Made by a program: the position numbers and the translations under genes. DNA of 64,000 bases, taken from Pseudomonadota bacterium. GTDB lineage: Bacteria > Pseudomonadota > Alphaproteobacteria > Rhizobiales > Hyphomicrobiaceae. Below, piece after piece: positions 27,203 to 38,311 of the stretch. The stretch is from NCBI GenBank assembly GCA_023405815.1, contig JAEXXM010000054.1, forward strand, positions 1 to 64,000, given 5' to 3'. Within the stretch, counting starts at the first letter, position 1. Every line of letters starts with the position of its first letter. A model generated the notes under the pieces. It did no database searches, had not been told where the DNA came from, and saw only the letters and a program-made list of their open reading frames with translations.

Positions 27203-28605
27203 TAGCCGTGGCCCTCCTTGACGTGGGCGCTGGAGATCGCCTTGGCCTCGTTGAGCGATATCGACGGCTCGCGCGAGGCGATGAGGCCGCGCGGTCGCCA
27301 GACCATCATCAGCACCATGGCGAGGCCGAAGATGAGCATGCGGTATTGGGCCGGATCGAAATTCGGACCGAAGATCGCCTTCAGCCAGTCGAGCTCGCGC
27401 AACAGCTCGGTGCCGCCGATGATGACGATGGCGGCAATGGCGGTGCCAACCTGCGAGCCCATGCCGCCGAGCACGACGATGGCAAGAATCATTGCCGACT
27501 GCATGAACACGAAGGAACCTGGTGAGAGCAGACTTTGGCTGCTGCCGAAGATCGCTCCGGCGAGGCCGCCGAACAGCGCCCCCGTGGCGAAGGCAGTGAG
27601 CTTGGTGTTGACCGTGTTGATGCCGAGCGAGCGGCAAGCGATCTCGTCCTCCCGCAAGGCTTCCCAGGCGCGACCGATGGGCAGCCGCCGCAAGCGTCGG
27701 GTAACGATAGCAACGAGCAGAGCCAGTGCGAGGATGACGTAGTAGATGAAAATCACACGGTGCAATGTCGGTGAGCCCGACAGATGGAACACGTCTGCGA
27801 ACGTTGTCTCGCCGGTGCGCGAGGCGAACGGAAGACCAAAAAAGGTGATGTACGGCGTCGGGATGCCGGCGCTACCGTTTGTCACCTCAACCCAGTTGAC
27901 AAGCACCAGGTAGATGATCTCGCCAAAGGCGAGGGTGACGATGGCGAGATAGTCTCCGCGCAACCGGAGTACCGGAAAGCCGAGCAGCGCGCCCCAGAGG
28001 GCGGCTAGGATGCCGGCGAGCGGTAGGCAGATCCAGAATGCCCATGGCCCGAGCGCGGGCGCTACGGCTGGAATTACGTAGGCGGCAATGATGCCATACG
28101 TATAGGCGCCCACGGCATAGAAGGCGACGTAGCCGAGATCGAGTAGTCCGGCGAGACCGACGACGATGTTGAGGCCCCACGCGAGCAGCACGTAGATGAG
28201 GATCTGCACTCCGTAGTTATTGATCCACTTGATGGCGCCGCCCTGCCCGGCCAGCGCTAGCGCGATGACGGGGAACAGCAGCAGCAATCCGAGGCCGATG
28301 CGCGGCGCATAGGCCTTGTGGTGCTCGCTGAGATCGAGCGGCGGAAAGAGCACGCGCTGCCGTCGTTTCGGGTGCGCATAGAGTCGCCACAGCACGCGGC
28401 CGACGAATACCGCCGCGACCGTCAGCAGAACGAGCAGCGGACGCGGCTCGAGCACTGTCTGCAGCGAAAGGTTCTGCTCGGTGCGGAAGAAGATGAGCGG
28501 AAAGCACAGGCCGAGGGTGACGAGCGCCCACAGCCCCGCATCCTTCAAGATCGCCTGTATGGAGTGCGATGCGGGCGGCAGCCCGCCCTGGCTGCCTGCG
28601 CTCAT
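27202..28605 (-). CDS. livM: branched-chain amino acid ABC transporter permease LivM
   Basis: 467 residues, about ten membrane segments. The core LAWGLNIVVGLAGLLDLGYV and the EAA-like AWEALREDEIACRSLGINTV are typical of LivM. The N-terminal ~130 residues (two extra hydrophobic segments and a charged stretch around LYAHPKRRQRVLF) are an extension often seen in alphaproteobacteria. It forms the translocation path with LivH. It lies three bases after livH. Confidence 0.96.
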   Translation of the reverse strand: MSAGSQGGLPPASHSIQAILKDAGLWALVTLGLCFPLIFFRTEQNLSLQTVLEPRPLLVLLTVAAVFVGRVLWRLYAHPKRRQRVLFPPLDLSEHHKAYAPRIGLGLLLLFPVIALALAGQGGAIKWINNYGVQILIYVLLAWGLNIVVGLAGLLDLGYVAFYAVGAYTYGIIAAYVIPAVAPALGPWAFWICLPLAGILAALWGALLGFPVLRLRGDYLAIVTLAFGEIIYLVLVNWVEVTNGSAGIPTPYITFFGLPFASRTGETTFADVFHLSGSPTLHRVIFIYYVILALALLVAIVTRRLRRLPIGRAWEALREDEIACRSLGINTVNTKLTAFATGALFGGLAGAIFGSSQSLLSPGSFVFMQSAMILAIVVLGGMGSQVGTAIAAIVIIGGTELLRELDWLKAIFGPNFDPAQYRMLIFGLAMVLMMVWRPRGLIASREPSISLNEAKAISSAHVKEGHG

Positions 28606-28608
28606 CGA

Positions 28609-29523
<915 letters not shown>

Positions 29524-29553
29524 GCTCCTCCCCCGATCCCGAAGCCCGAAAGA

Positions 29554-29796
29554 TTAGAGCAAAAGATGCGATCCGTCGCAGAATGGCTCGTCGTCGGTCT
29601 GTTTGCAGCCGCAGATATTGAAGGTTCCGGTGTGATCGACGACGAAGCGCAGCGGCTCGATTCCGGTGCCGCTGTGCGTGCCGTCGCAGAACGGCTGGTT
29701 CTTGGAGCGTCCGCAGCGGCAGTAAAAGTAGGGCTTCCCTTCCGTCAGCTCCACTTGGTAGGGCCCGGCCTGCGCCACGATTGCTTCTTCTGCCAT
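29554..29796 (-). CDS. CDGSH iron-sulfur domain protein with two clusters
   Basis: 80 residues holding two CDGSH motifs: CRCGRSKNQPFCDGTH and CGCKQTDDEPFCDGSH, each with three Cys and one His to bind a [2Fe-2S] cluster. Tandem-motif proteins of this size are widespread in bacteria; their partners are largely unknown, redox or cluster transfer being proposed. Start at 29796 is preferred since AGGAG is nine bases away. It is the promoter-proximal gene of the liv operon here. Confidence 0.92.
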   Translation of the reverse strand: MAEEAIVAQAGPYQVELTEGKPYFYCRCGRSKNQPFCDGTHSGTGIEPLRFVVDHTGTFNICGCKQTDDEPFCDGSHLLL

Positions 29797-30185
29797 GCGC
29801 ATTCTCTCCTGCTTCTTGACGGTCGGCGTCACGCCACGCCGGGACCGTTTGTAGATGGCTAGCGGCTTCGGTGCAGCGCGACAAGTCCGGCCGCACCCGG
29901 CCCGCGTCGAGATTGCGGGCGAATCCGCATGGCGACGTGGTTTGACAGTCACACGGCCATTTCCGAACGCTGATTGAAGACAGGCAAATCGGACCGTGAC
30001 GCCGCTGCGGCGCGTCCTTGCCGGAGCAGGTGGCGTTTCCAATAAGGGTCGCCCCGCTGCAATGACGGCGCCCGAATCGTGCCAATTCTGCGCCATTGGG
30101 CCTGATCCCGCCGGCGCGCTCCGCCGGAGGCGGCTAGGCGCGGAACAACGGATTGCCATCGGCTGGTGGGCGCCATCGCGTGAGG
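29797..30185. other. divergent interval between the CDGSH/liv operon and the porin gene
   Basis: 389 nt without a plausible gene. Must carry both promoters. A GC-rich dyad CCGCC-gga-GGCGG lies at about 30120-30132, resembling but not matching the repeat elements at 12101 and 25446. No clear promoter boxes. Confidence 0.35.
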
Positions 30186-31571
30186 ATGAGGCACGATCAT
30201 CGCTCCATCGCCCTCGCGCTTGCCTGCGTGGCCTTTGTGCAGTCGGCGCCAATGGTATCGGCCCAGTCGATCGAGGCCGAAAGCGACCGCGTACCGGGGC
30301 TGCCCGAGTCGTCGATCGCTACAAACTTCCCCAGCGAGATCGCTGACCCAGGCGGCATGCGCGCGATGCTCGCCGGCCGCGGGATCACCTATGCCGTCAA
30401 CTACATTGGCGATGTCATGGGAAACCCGGTCGGCGGCTTCGCACAAGATACCCGCTACATCGGGCGCCTCGATCTTGAGCTTAATGTCGACCTGGAGAAG
30501 GCTGTCGGCTGGGATGGCCTGCGGTTCTTCGCCAATGGCTACCAGATTCACGGCCAAAGCATCTCGGCGCTCAACCTCGGTGTATTGATGCCGGCGAGCT
30601 TCATCGAGGCGCTGCCGTCAACGCGCCTGTTCGAGATCTACCTGGAGCAGAAGTTGCTCGACGATCATATGACGTTTCGCATCGGTCAGCTTTCGGCCGA
30701 CTCGGAGTTCGTCATTAGCGAGGGTACCGCGGCGCTGCTCAACGGCTCCTGGGGTTGGCCCTCGATCATGGGCGTGAACCTGCCCGATGGGGGCCCTTCG
30801 TACCCGATGGCGTCTCCCGGTGCGCGCATAGCATTCAATCCGAACGACACGCTCGGGTTTCTCGTCGGCGTCTTCAGCGGCGATCCAGCGGGAGACTGTC
30901 CGGATGACGAGCTGCCTCAGGACTGCAACCCCGACGGACTGCTCTTCCCCTTTACGCTGCCGCTGTTCCTGTACGAGGCGTCCATCAAATACAATCAGGG
31001 CGAGGGGGAGTTGGCCGGCAACCTCAAGGTCGGCGCTTGGCGCTATTTCGGCGATTTCATACCCGAAGCCGTCGGCAACAGCGGATTGCCGATCGGGCTG
31101 ACGGGCATCCCCGGGCAGAGGGACGAGAAGGACTATGGCTTCTACGCCATCCTCGACCAGATGATCTTTCGCGTGCCGGGGGCGGGCGATCCGCGCGGCA
31201 TAACGCTGTTTGGCAGCTACATCGCCGCCCCGCCCGAGGGCAATCTCATTCAGAGCTATTACGAGGGCGGCCTTACGATGAATGGCCTTGTCGATGCGCG
31301 TCCGAACGACATCTTCAGTGTCGGCTTCATCTACATCGGCGTCTCTTCACAGGTCATAGATTACTACGAGAGCCAGCAGTTTCCCGTCGTGCCGAGCTTC
31401 GAAGCCGTCTTCGAGGCGAGCTACACCGCCGAGATCATGAAGGGCCTCTATCTGCAGCCCGACTTCCAGTACTTCTGGAATCCTGGCGGCCATTCGGGCG
31501 ACCCCGACAATCCCGACATTCCTATTCCCAACGCGGCTGTCTTCGGCCTGCGCACCACCGTCAATTATTAG
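30186..31571 (+). CDS. carbohydrate-selective porin, OprB family
   Basis: About 461 residues. Signal peptide SIALALACVAFVQSAPMVSA, then a barrel with many amphipathic strands: RGITYAVNYIGDVMGNPVGG, TRYIGRLDLELNVDLEKA, RLFEIYLEQKLLDDHMTFRI (QL at the end), and a C-terminal AAVFGLRTTVNY ending in an aromatic residue. These are OprB features. Allows sugars or similar small solutes through the outer membrane. An acidic loop (DCPDDELPQDCNPDG) contains two cysteines. Stands alone and is divergent from the liv operon. Start at 30186 has GAGG upstream. Confidence 0.88.
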   Translation: MRHDHRSIALALACVAFVQSAPMVSAQSIEAESDRVPGLPESSIATNFPSEIADPGGMRAMLAGRGITYAVNYIGDVMGNPVGGFAQDTRYIGRLDLELNVDLEKAVGWDGLRFFANGYQIHGQSISALNLGVLMPASFIEALPSTRLFEIYLEQKLLDDHMTFRIGQLSADSEFVISEGTAALLNGSWGWPSIMGVNLPDGGPSYPMASPGARIAFNPNDTLGFLVGVFSGDPAGDCPDDELPQDCNPDGLLFPFTLPLFLYEASIKYNQGEGELAGNLKVGAWRYFGDFIPEAVGNSGLPIGLTGIPGQRDEKDYGFYAILDQMIFRVPGAGDPRGITLFGSYIAAPPEGNLIQSYYEGGLTMNGLVDARPNDIFSVGFIYIGVSSQVIDYYESQQFPVVPSFEAVFEASYTAEIMKGLYLQPDFQYFWNPGGHSGDPDNPDIPIPNAAVFGLRTTVNY

Positions 31572-31617
31572 CGCCGCAGCAATGGAATAGTCGGGCCCGG
31601 TGCGCTAGTGCTCCCCC

Positions 31618-32550
31618 ATGAGTGACACGCGCCCCATCCTCATTGCCGGCCCGACGGCGAGTGGAAAATCCGGCCTGGCCCTGCGCCTCGCCGAGCAGCT
31701 AGGCGGCGTCGTCATCAATGCCGACTCGATGCAGGTTTACCGCGAGCTGCGCATCCTCACCGCACGCCCGAAGGCCGAGGAGGAGGCCCGCGCACCGCAC
31801 GCCCTCTATGGCTTCGTCGCCGGCAGCGAGAGCTATTCGGCCGGGCGCTATGCGGCAGACGCTGCGAGGGCGATCAGCGAAGCAAAGCGTGCGGGGCGGC
31901 GCCCCATCATCGTCGGCGGCACCGGGCTCTACTTCAAGACGCTCGTCGATGGCCTGTCTCCCATTCCTGCGGTGCCTGAAGACATTCGCAGCTACTGGCG
32001 CGCCCGCGGCGCCGCGGAGGGGGCGGCCGCTCTCCATGCCGAGCTCTCGGCCCGCGATCCCGAGATGGCCGGCCGGCTCGCGCCGACCGATACGCAGCGC
32101 ATCGTTCGCGCGCTCGAGGTGATCGAGGCGTCCGGCGTATCGCTCGCGGACTGGCAGCGCGCCCCGCGCGAGCCGGTGCTGATGCTCGATGACGTCATCC
32201 CGCTCTTCGTCGCCATAGAGCGCGACGAGCTCTACCGGCGCATCGACGCGCGCTTCGTCCAGATGATGCTGGAGGGGGCTCCCGACGAGGTGATGCAACT
32301 CGTCAGCCTGTCTCTAGGCCCCGCGGCACCGATCATGACCGCGCTGGGCGTGCGCCCGCTGCTGCGTCACCTCGCTGGCGAGCTGACACGCGAGGAGGCG
32401 GTAGAGGCCGGCCAGGCCGAGACGCGCCAATATGCAAAGCGGCAAGTCACCTGGGCGCGAAGCAATATGATGTCGTGGAAGTGGTTGGCAGAGCAAGAAA
32501 TGGAAAAACCAGAGGCCATTCTGGCATCTTTTGTTCAAAAGGCTCATTGA
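31618..32550 (+). CDS. miaA: tRNA dimethylallyltransferase
   Basis: Transfers a dimethylallyl group to A37 of tRNAs reading UNN codons. 310 residues with P-loop AGPTASGKS, INADSMQVYRELRILTARPK, VGGTGLYFK and the TDTQRIVRALEVIEASG stretch, then the AETRQYAKRQVTWAR C-terminal motif. Normal length. Ends 84 nt before ilvI. Since tRNA-Leu and tRNA-Phe with i6A/ms2i6A strongly affect attenuation of amino-acid operons, its placement before ilv genes may not be chance, but that is only a thought. Confidence 0.96.
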   Translation: MSDTRPILIAGPTASGKSGLALRLAEQLGGVVINADSMQVYRELRILTARPKAEEEARAPHALYGFVAGSESYSAGRYAADAARAISEAKRAGRRPIIVGGTGLYFKTLVDGLSPIPAVPEDIRSYWRARGAAEGAAALHAELSARDPEMAGRLAPTDTQRIVRALEVIEASGVSLADWQRAPREPVLMLDDVIPLFVAIERDELYRRIDARFVQMMLEGAPDEVMQLVSLSLGPAAPIMTALGVRPLLRHLAGELTREEAVEAGQAETRQYAKRQVTWARSNMMSWKWLAEQEMEKPEAILASFVQKAH

Positions 32551-32633
32551 CCCTTGGCGGGCGTCGCCATAGGTTGCGCGCCAACAGTCGGATCCGGCGC
32601 CTCGGCTAGGGCGCCCGAGTCTTGGAGCAGTCA

Positions 32634-34399
<1,766 letters not shown>

Positions 34400-34400
<1 letters not shown>

Positions 34401-35047
34401 TGCAACAGGGCGCAGGCGACATCGACGCTGGCCGCAGGCCGGGACGCACGGCGCACATGCGTGCGCTGCTCGCGCTCGGCGCTGCGGGTGTGATCGGGCT
34501 CGGCGCCCCCAATCTCGTTGCCGCCGACGATCCCAAGTGGGATCAGGTCGAGAACATCAAGGAAGCGGCGACGCGCCTCGCGCAGATCCAGCGCACCCAG
34601 GGCGCGACCAAGGCCTTTACCTTCATCGACGCCTGCTACCGCACCCACAGCCTCTCGTCCGAGTACACCAAGGCCTTCGAGGCGTGCATCGCCCAGGACT
34701 ACATGGAAACGCAGGTTCTCTCGCTCGTCTATTCGCGCATGGCACCCGAGGCCCTGAAGAAGATGGGCGCGCCGACCCCGCAGATGCTGGCGCAGACGAT
34801 GTCGCGGCGCGTCGGCGCTGCGTTCGGTCAGTATAAGGTCCCCAAGGAGCGCGTCCTCGAGTTCCAGCGCAACGTCGACGAGCACGGCTTCCCGCTGTTC
34901 TTCAAGATTCTGTTCCCGGACGCCAAGCTGCAGATGCCGGCAAAGTTGCCGCAAACAGGTGAGGGTGCGGCAAAGGCAGCCCCCGACAAGACCGCACCGG
35001 AGAAATCGCCTCCAGAAGAGAAATCGGCCCCAGAGACAAAGCAATGA
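34400..35047 (+). CDS. exported protein of unknown function between ilvI and ilvH
   Basis: 215 residues if started at ATG 34400, which overlaps the ilvI stop and has AAGGTG seven bases ahead. The signal segment is MRALLALGAAGVIGLGAPNL, starting at residue 20; an ATG at 34457 would give a classical signal peptide but lacks a Shine-Dalgarno. The mature part is helical with two cysteines (DACYRTHS, EACIAQDY) likely paired, and a C-terminal Lys/Pro/Glu/Ala tail. Its stop overlaps the ilvH start (ATGA at 35044). So it is translationally coupled on both sides in an operon for a cytoplasmic enzyme. No family recognised. Confidence 0.85.
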
Positions 35048-35598
35048 ACATGGCCAAACCCGTCCCCAAGAGCCATTACGTCGGACCCGGCGCCGCCCAG
35101 GCGGTCGTCTCGCGCACCCTTTCGGTGCTGGTCGACAACGAGCCGGGCGTGCTCGCTCGCGTCATCGGCCTGTTCTCCGGCCGCGGTTACAACATCGACA
35201 GCTTGACCGTGACCGAGACCGAGCACGAGAAGCATCTCTCGCGCATCACCATTGTCACCCGCGGCACGCCCGACGTGATCGAGCAGATCAAGCATCAGCT
35301 CGAGCGCCTGGTGCCCATCCACCGTGTCCGCGACCTGACCAACGAGGGCGTCGCCCTGGAGCGCGAGCTGGCCCTGATCAAGGTCGCCGGCAAGGGCGAA
35401 AAGCGCATCGAGGCCATGCGAATTGCCGAGATCTTCCGCGCCAAGGTGGTCGACACCTCCACCGAGCATTTCGTCTTCGAGGTCACCGGCAAGCCCTCGA
35501 AGATCGAGGAGTTCATAGGCATCATGACCGAGCTCGGGCTTGTCGAAGTGTCGCGCACCGGTATCGCCGCCATTGGCCGCGGCTCCGCGAGCAGCTAA
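35044..35598 (+). CDS. ilvH: acetolactate synthase small (regulatory) subunit
   Basis: 184 residues. ACT domain at the N-terminus (RTLSVLVDNEPGVLARVIGL, then FSGRGYNIDSLTV), followed by the second ALS small-subunit domain with KIEEFIGIMTELGLVEVSRT. Binds valine and confers feedback control on IlvI. The first 20 residues are a short N-terminal extension. Co-transcribed with ilvI through the exported-protein gene. Confidence 0.96.
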   Translation: MNMAKPVPKSHYVGPGAAQAVVSRTLSVLVDNEPGVLARVIGLFSGRGYNIDSLTVTETEHEKHLSRITIVTRGTPDVIEQIKHQLERLVPIHRVRDLTNEGVALERELALIKVAGKGEKRIEAMRIAEIFRAKVVDTSTEHFVFEVTGKPSKIEEFIGIMTELGLVEVSRTGIAAIGRGSASS

Positions 35599-35713
35599 AG
35601 GAGCTGCCAGAAATTCTCCGCTGGCCACTTCCGTCCAGGCCAGCACCCGCCCCACGGCTGCATCCGCAGCTCGAAACAGCACTCGCTAAGAGTCAGAAAC
35701 GACAGAGGAAGCC

Positions 35714-36733
35714 ATGCGCGTTTATTACGACCGTGATGCCGACATCAATCTCATCAAGGGCAAGAAGGTCGCCATCGTCGGCTACGGCTCGCAAGGACGC
35801 GCGCACGCGCTGAACCTTAAGGACTCCGGCGTCAAGGAGATCCGCATCGCCCTGAAGCCCGGCTCGACGACGGCCAAGAAGGTCGAGGCCGACGGTCTGC
35901 AGGTGATGTCTGTCGCCGAGGCAGCCAAGTGGGCCGACCTGATCATGATGGCGACGCCCGACGAGCTGCAGGCCGACATCTACAAGGCCGACATTGCCGG
36001 CAATATCCGCGACGGCGCCGCCATCGCCTTCGCGCACGGTCTCAACGTGCACTTCGGCCTCATCGAGCCGAAGAAGACCGTCGACGTCGTCATGATCGCG
36101 CCCAAGGGCCCCGGCCATACCGTGCGCGGCGAGTACCAGAAGGGCGGCGGCGTGCCCTGCCTCATCGCCGTGCATCAGGACGCCTCGGGCAACGCTCACG
36201 ACCTCGCGCTTTCCTACGCCTCGGGCGTCGGCGGCGGCCGCTCGGGCATCATCGAGACGAACTTCCGCGAGGAGTGCGAGACCGATCTCTTCGGCGAGCA
36301 GGCGGTCCTTTGTGGCGGTCTTGTCGAGTTGATCCGCGCCGGTTTCGAGACGCTGGTGGAAGCCGGCTACGCGCCGGAGATGGCCTACTTCGAGTGCCTG
36401 CACGAGGTGAAGCTGATCGTCGACCTGATCTACCAGGGCGGCATCGCCAACATGAACTACTCGATCTCCAACACCGCCGAGTGGGGTGAGTACGTCACCG
36501 GCCCGCGCATCATCACGCCCGAGACCAAGGCCGAGATGAAGCGGGTGCTGCACGACATTCAGTCGGGCAAGTTCACCTCTGAGTGGATGCAGGAGTACAA
36601 GGCCGGTGCCGCTCGCTTCAAGGCCACGCGCCGCCTCAACGACGAGCATCCCATCGAGGAGGTCGGCGCCAAGCTGCGTGACATGATGCCCTGGATCAAG
36701 GCTGGCGCGCTCGTGGACAAGTCCCGCAACTGA
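35714..36733 (+). CDS. ilvC: ketol-acid reductoisomerase
   Basis: Second step of valine and isoleucine synthesis: isomerises and reduces acetolactate with NADPH. 339 residues, class I. VAIVGYGSQGRAHALNLKDS is the Rossmann nucleotide loop; the metal-binding acidic residues lie in the region of ALTE-type/GLVELIRAGFETLVEAGY and EWGEYVTGPRIITPETKAEM. Starts 115 nt after ilvH, with AGGAAG eight bases ahead. A leader ORF was looked for in this gap and not found. Confidence 0.97.
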   Translation: MRVYYDRDADINLIKGKKVAIVGYGSQGRAHALNLKDSGVKEIRIALKPGSTTAKKVEADGLQVMSVAEAAKWADLIMMATPDELQADIYKADIAGNIRDGAAIAFAHGLNVHFGLIEPKKTVDVVMIAPKGPGHTVRGEYQKGGGVPCLIAVHQDASGNAHDLALSYASGVGGGRSGIIETNFREECETDLFGEQAVLCGGLVELIRAGFETLVEAGYAPEMAYFECLHEVKLIVDLIYQGGIANMNYSISNTAEWGEYVTGPRIITPETKAEMKRVLHDIQSGKFTSEWMQEYKAGAARFKATRRLNDEHPIEEVGAKLRDMMPWIKAGALVDKSRN

Positions 36734-36773
36734 GGCCCGGCTGCAACTGCAACCTCGGCTGATTTGGCTCATA

Positions 36774-36800
36774 CTGATGGCCCGAGGGTTGGGCCATCAG
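36774..36800 (+). terminator. perfect 10-bp hairpin after ilvC, abutting the next Shine-Dalgarno
   Basis: CTGATGGCCC-GAGGGTT-GGGCCATCAG. No T tract. The 3' arm ends one base before GGAG of the small-protein gene, so it may end the ilvC transcript or control access to that ribosome-binding site. Confidence 0.55.
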
Positions 36801-36811
36801 GGAGTTCTGCC

Positions 36812-37042
36812 ATGTTTCGTGTACTGTCCTCGCTTGCCTTCGCTGCTGCACTAGCCGCTACGCCGCTCATGCTGATGGCGGACGCTGCAGATGCCGCTCC
36901 GAAGAAGGCCTATAAGACCTGCAAGCACAAGACGTCGAGCGGCAAGATCAAGACGTGGCGCTGCGGTGCCGACCAGCCATGCTGCTCTGCGGAGATGATC
37001 AACTACTATACGTGTGGGTCGAAGACGCTCGGCTGCCTGTAA
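36812..37042 (+). CDS. small cysteine-rich exported peptide
   Basis: 76 residues. The signal peptide (MFRVLSSLAFAAALAATPLM to ADAA) is followed by a mature chain of about 47 residues, basic, with six cysteines at 37, 51, 57, 58, 68 and 75, enough for three disulphides. GGGAG lies seven bases ahead of the ATG. The CC pair and spacing recall knot-type peptides but I cannot assign a family. It is downstream of ilvC, separated by a strong hairpin, and upstream of the hairpin-dense interval. Probably periplasmic or secreted. Confidence 0.8.
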   Translation: MFRVLSSLAFAAALAATPLMLMADAADAAPKKAYKTCKHKTSSGKIKTWRCGADQPCCSAEMINYYTCGSKTLGCL

Positions 37043-37049
37043 GCGGCGG

Positions 37050-37240
37050 CGAGCAAACCAGAAGGCCCGCGCAGCGGCTTTGGGGAGGTAGCGTCTGGGC
37101 TACTGCCGCGCGAGCCTTCCAGGCAATCGCTCTGTCGCGAGAGATCACCTCGCGACAGAGCGCGCAAAGAAACGGACGGCGGAGAAGCGGGGACCTCCAC
37201 CGTCCGCTCCAGCGGCGCCACGGTTAAGTGACGCCGCCGG
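37050..37240. ncRNA. hairpin-dense non-coding stretch, candidate structured RNA
   Basis: Successive dyads: CGCGC...GCGCG enclosing GTAGC/GCTAC (about 37069-37113); a perfect 14-bp stem CGCTCTGTCGCGAG / CTCGCGACAGAGCG (37128-37141 and 37149-37162); CGGACGG / CCGTCCG (about 37174-37204); and a GCGGCG / CGCCGC arm pair near 37211-37235. No plausible protein gene lies in 37043-37499. Strand, ends and expression are unknown; a cluster of terminators or protein sites is the alternative. Confidence 0.4.
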
Positions 37241-37499
37241 ATTTCCTGATCTGCACCTGCGCACACGTCGGCGTTGCAGGCACAATCTTGGCCTTGAATG
37301 CATCGCTCGCTGTCGCGAGTGGACGCGCTTAGGCCCTGTCTGTTCGGCTGAGCAAGGTCGATGCAAAGTCCCCCTCGGCACCCCTTGCCTTCACCCCTCA
37401 AATCCACTCCTTCATCGTGGAACGAGCGTGGTTGGTTCACGGCAAAACTAAGATTTCGGCGCGGAAATCGAGTTTGATCGCGAAATCGTCGGAGCGGTG

Positions 37500-38231
37500 A
37501 TGGCGCAACTACCGGCAGGCCAGGGGACGCACATGCGCGTCGACGAATGCAGCCTCGCCATCGCCGATTGGAGCTGGCCGCTCGCGCAGCGCCACGACGC
37601 GGAAATCGCGTTGGCTTGGCAGCGGCGCCAGGCGGAGGCTGGCGGTTTCTTCGATGGCCCAGTCTATCTCTTCAAAGACTACGTCATCGACGCGGGACGC
37701 CTGGTCGGAACCATGTTCAGGACCGACTTCAAGACCCTGCTGTATTTTCGCGCGCTGCCGTTCGCCGCCAGCGACAGCGTCCGCGAGGCCTCGGGCGCCA
37801 GCCTCATTCGCTCGGCAGAGGGGCACCTGTTGTTCGGCCGCCAGGCGCCCGGGCAACTCAACTCGGGACGCATCTATCCGCCCAGCGGCGTGATCGATGC
37901 TGACGACGTCGCAGGCGACAGGATTGATATCGAGGCGAGCATCGTTCGCGAGCTTGGCGAGGAGACCGGACTTCTCCCCGCCGATTTCGAGCGCGTGCCC
38001 GGATATGTACTGGCGCTCGTCGGCGTGCATGTCGCCATCGGGGTGGAATGGCGCAGCCAGCTTCCGGCAGTGGAGCTGCGCGAGCGGATTCTCGATTTCC
38101 TCCGGCCTCAAGCCTCGCCCGAGCTGGAGGACATCGTCATAGTACGCAGCGAGGCGCAGCTCGCCGACCAAAAGGCCCCGCCCCATGCGCGCGTGTTCGC
38201 CCGCGCCCTGCTCGGCGCCGATTGCCCTTAG
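37500..38231 (+). CDS. Nudix hydrolase family protein
   Basis: 243 residues. The Nudix helix reads IVRELGEETGLL, i.e. the REUxEExGU half of the box intact. The GX5E half is unusual: after SGVIDADD there is an insertion, and the Glu eight residues before RE is Ile, with Asp and Glu nearby. Nudix enzymes cleave nucleoside diphosphates linked to another moiety; the altered box makes activity uncertain. No signal peptide. GGAG is five bases before the ATG at 37500. Alone after the non-coding interval; phzF-like gene 80 nt downstream. Confidence 0.82.
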   Translation: MAQLPAGQGTHMRVDECSLAIADWSWPLAQRHDAEIALAWQRRQAEAGGFFDGPVYLFKDYVIDAGRLVGTMFRTDFKTLLYFRALPFAASDSVREASGASLIRSAEGHLLFGRQAPGQLNSGRIYPPSGVIDADDVAGDRIDIEASIVRELGEETGLLPADFERVPGYVLALVGVHVAIGVEWRSQLPAVELRERILDFLRPQASPELEDIVIVRSEAQLADQKAPPHARVFARALLGADCP

Positions 38232-38311
38232 AAGCGCCGGGGACATCGCTGCGCTTGACCCGTCCCGCGAATTCGGCAGAGTGCGCCGGCCTTTGAACCC
38301 GGGACCTCCGC

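Noticed and set aside
30110..30140. Third copy of the structured repeat found at 12101 and 25446
   Set aside because: It has a GC dyad of similar style but neither the conserved start GTGAC-CG-GCGG nor the GCCGCCTTCGGCGGCC end, and it is not behind a stop codon.
32551..32633. Possible attenuator leader before ilvI
   Set aside because: Dyads such as TTGGCG/CGCCAA exist but there is no ORF with Val, Leu or Ile codon runs and no U tract.
35599..35713. Possible leader peptide before ilvC
   Set aside because: No ATG-initiated ORF rich in branched-chain residues in the 115-nt gap.
37006..37440. A 144-codon minus-strand frame in the hairpin-rich interval
   Set aside because: No signal, domain or ribosome-binding site, and it overlaps the end of the cysteine-rich peptide gene; the dyads explain the interval better.
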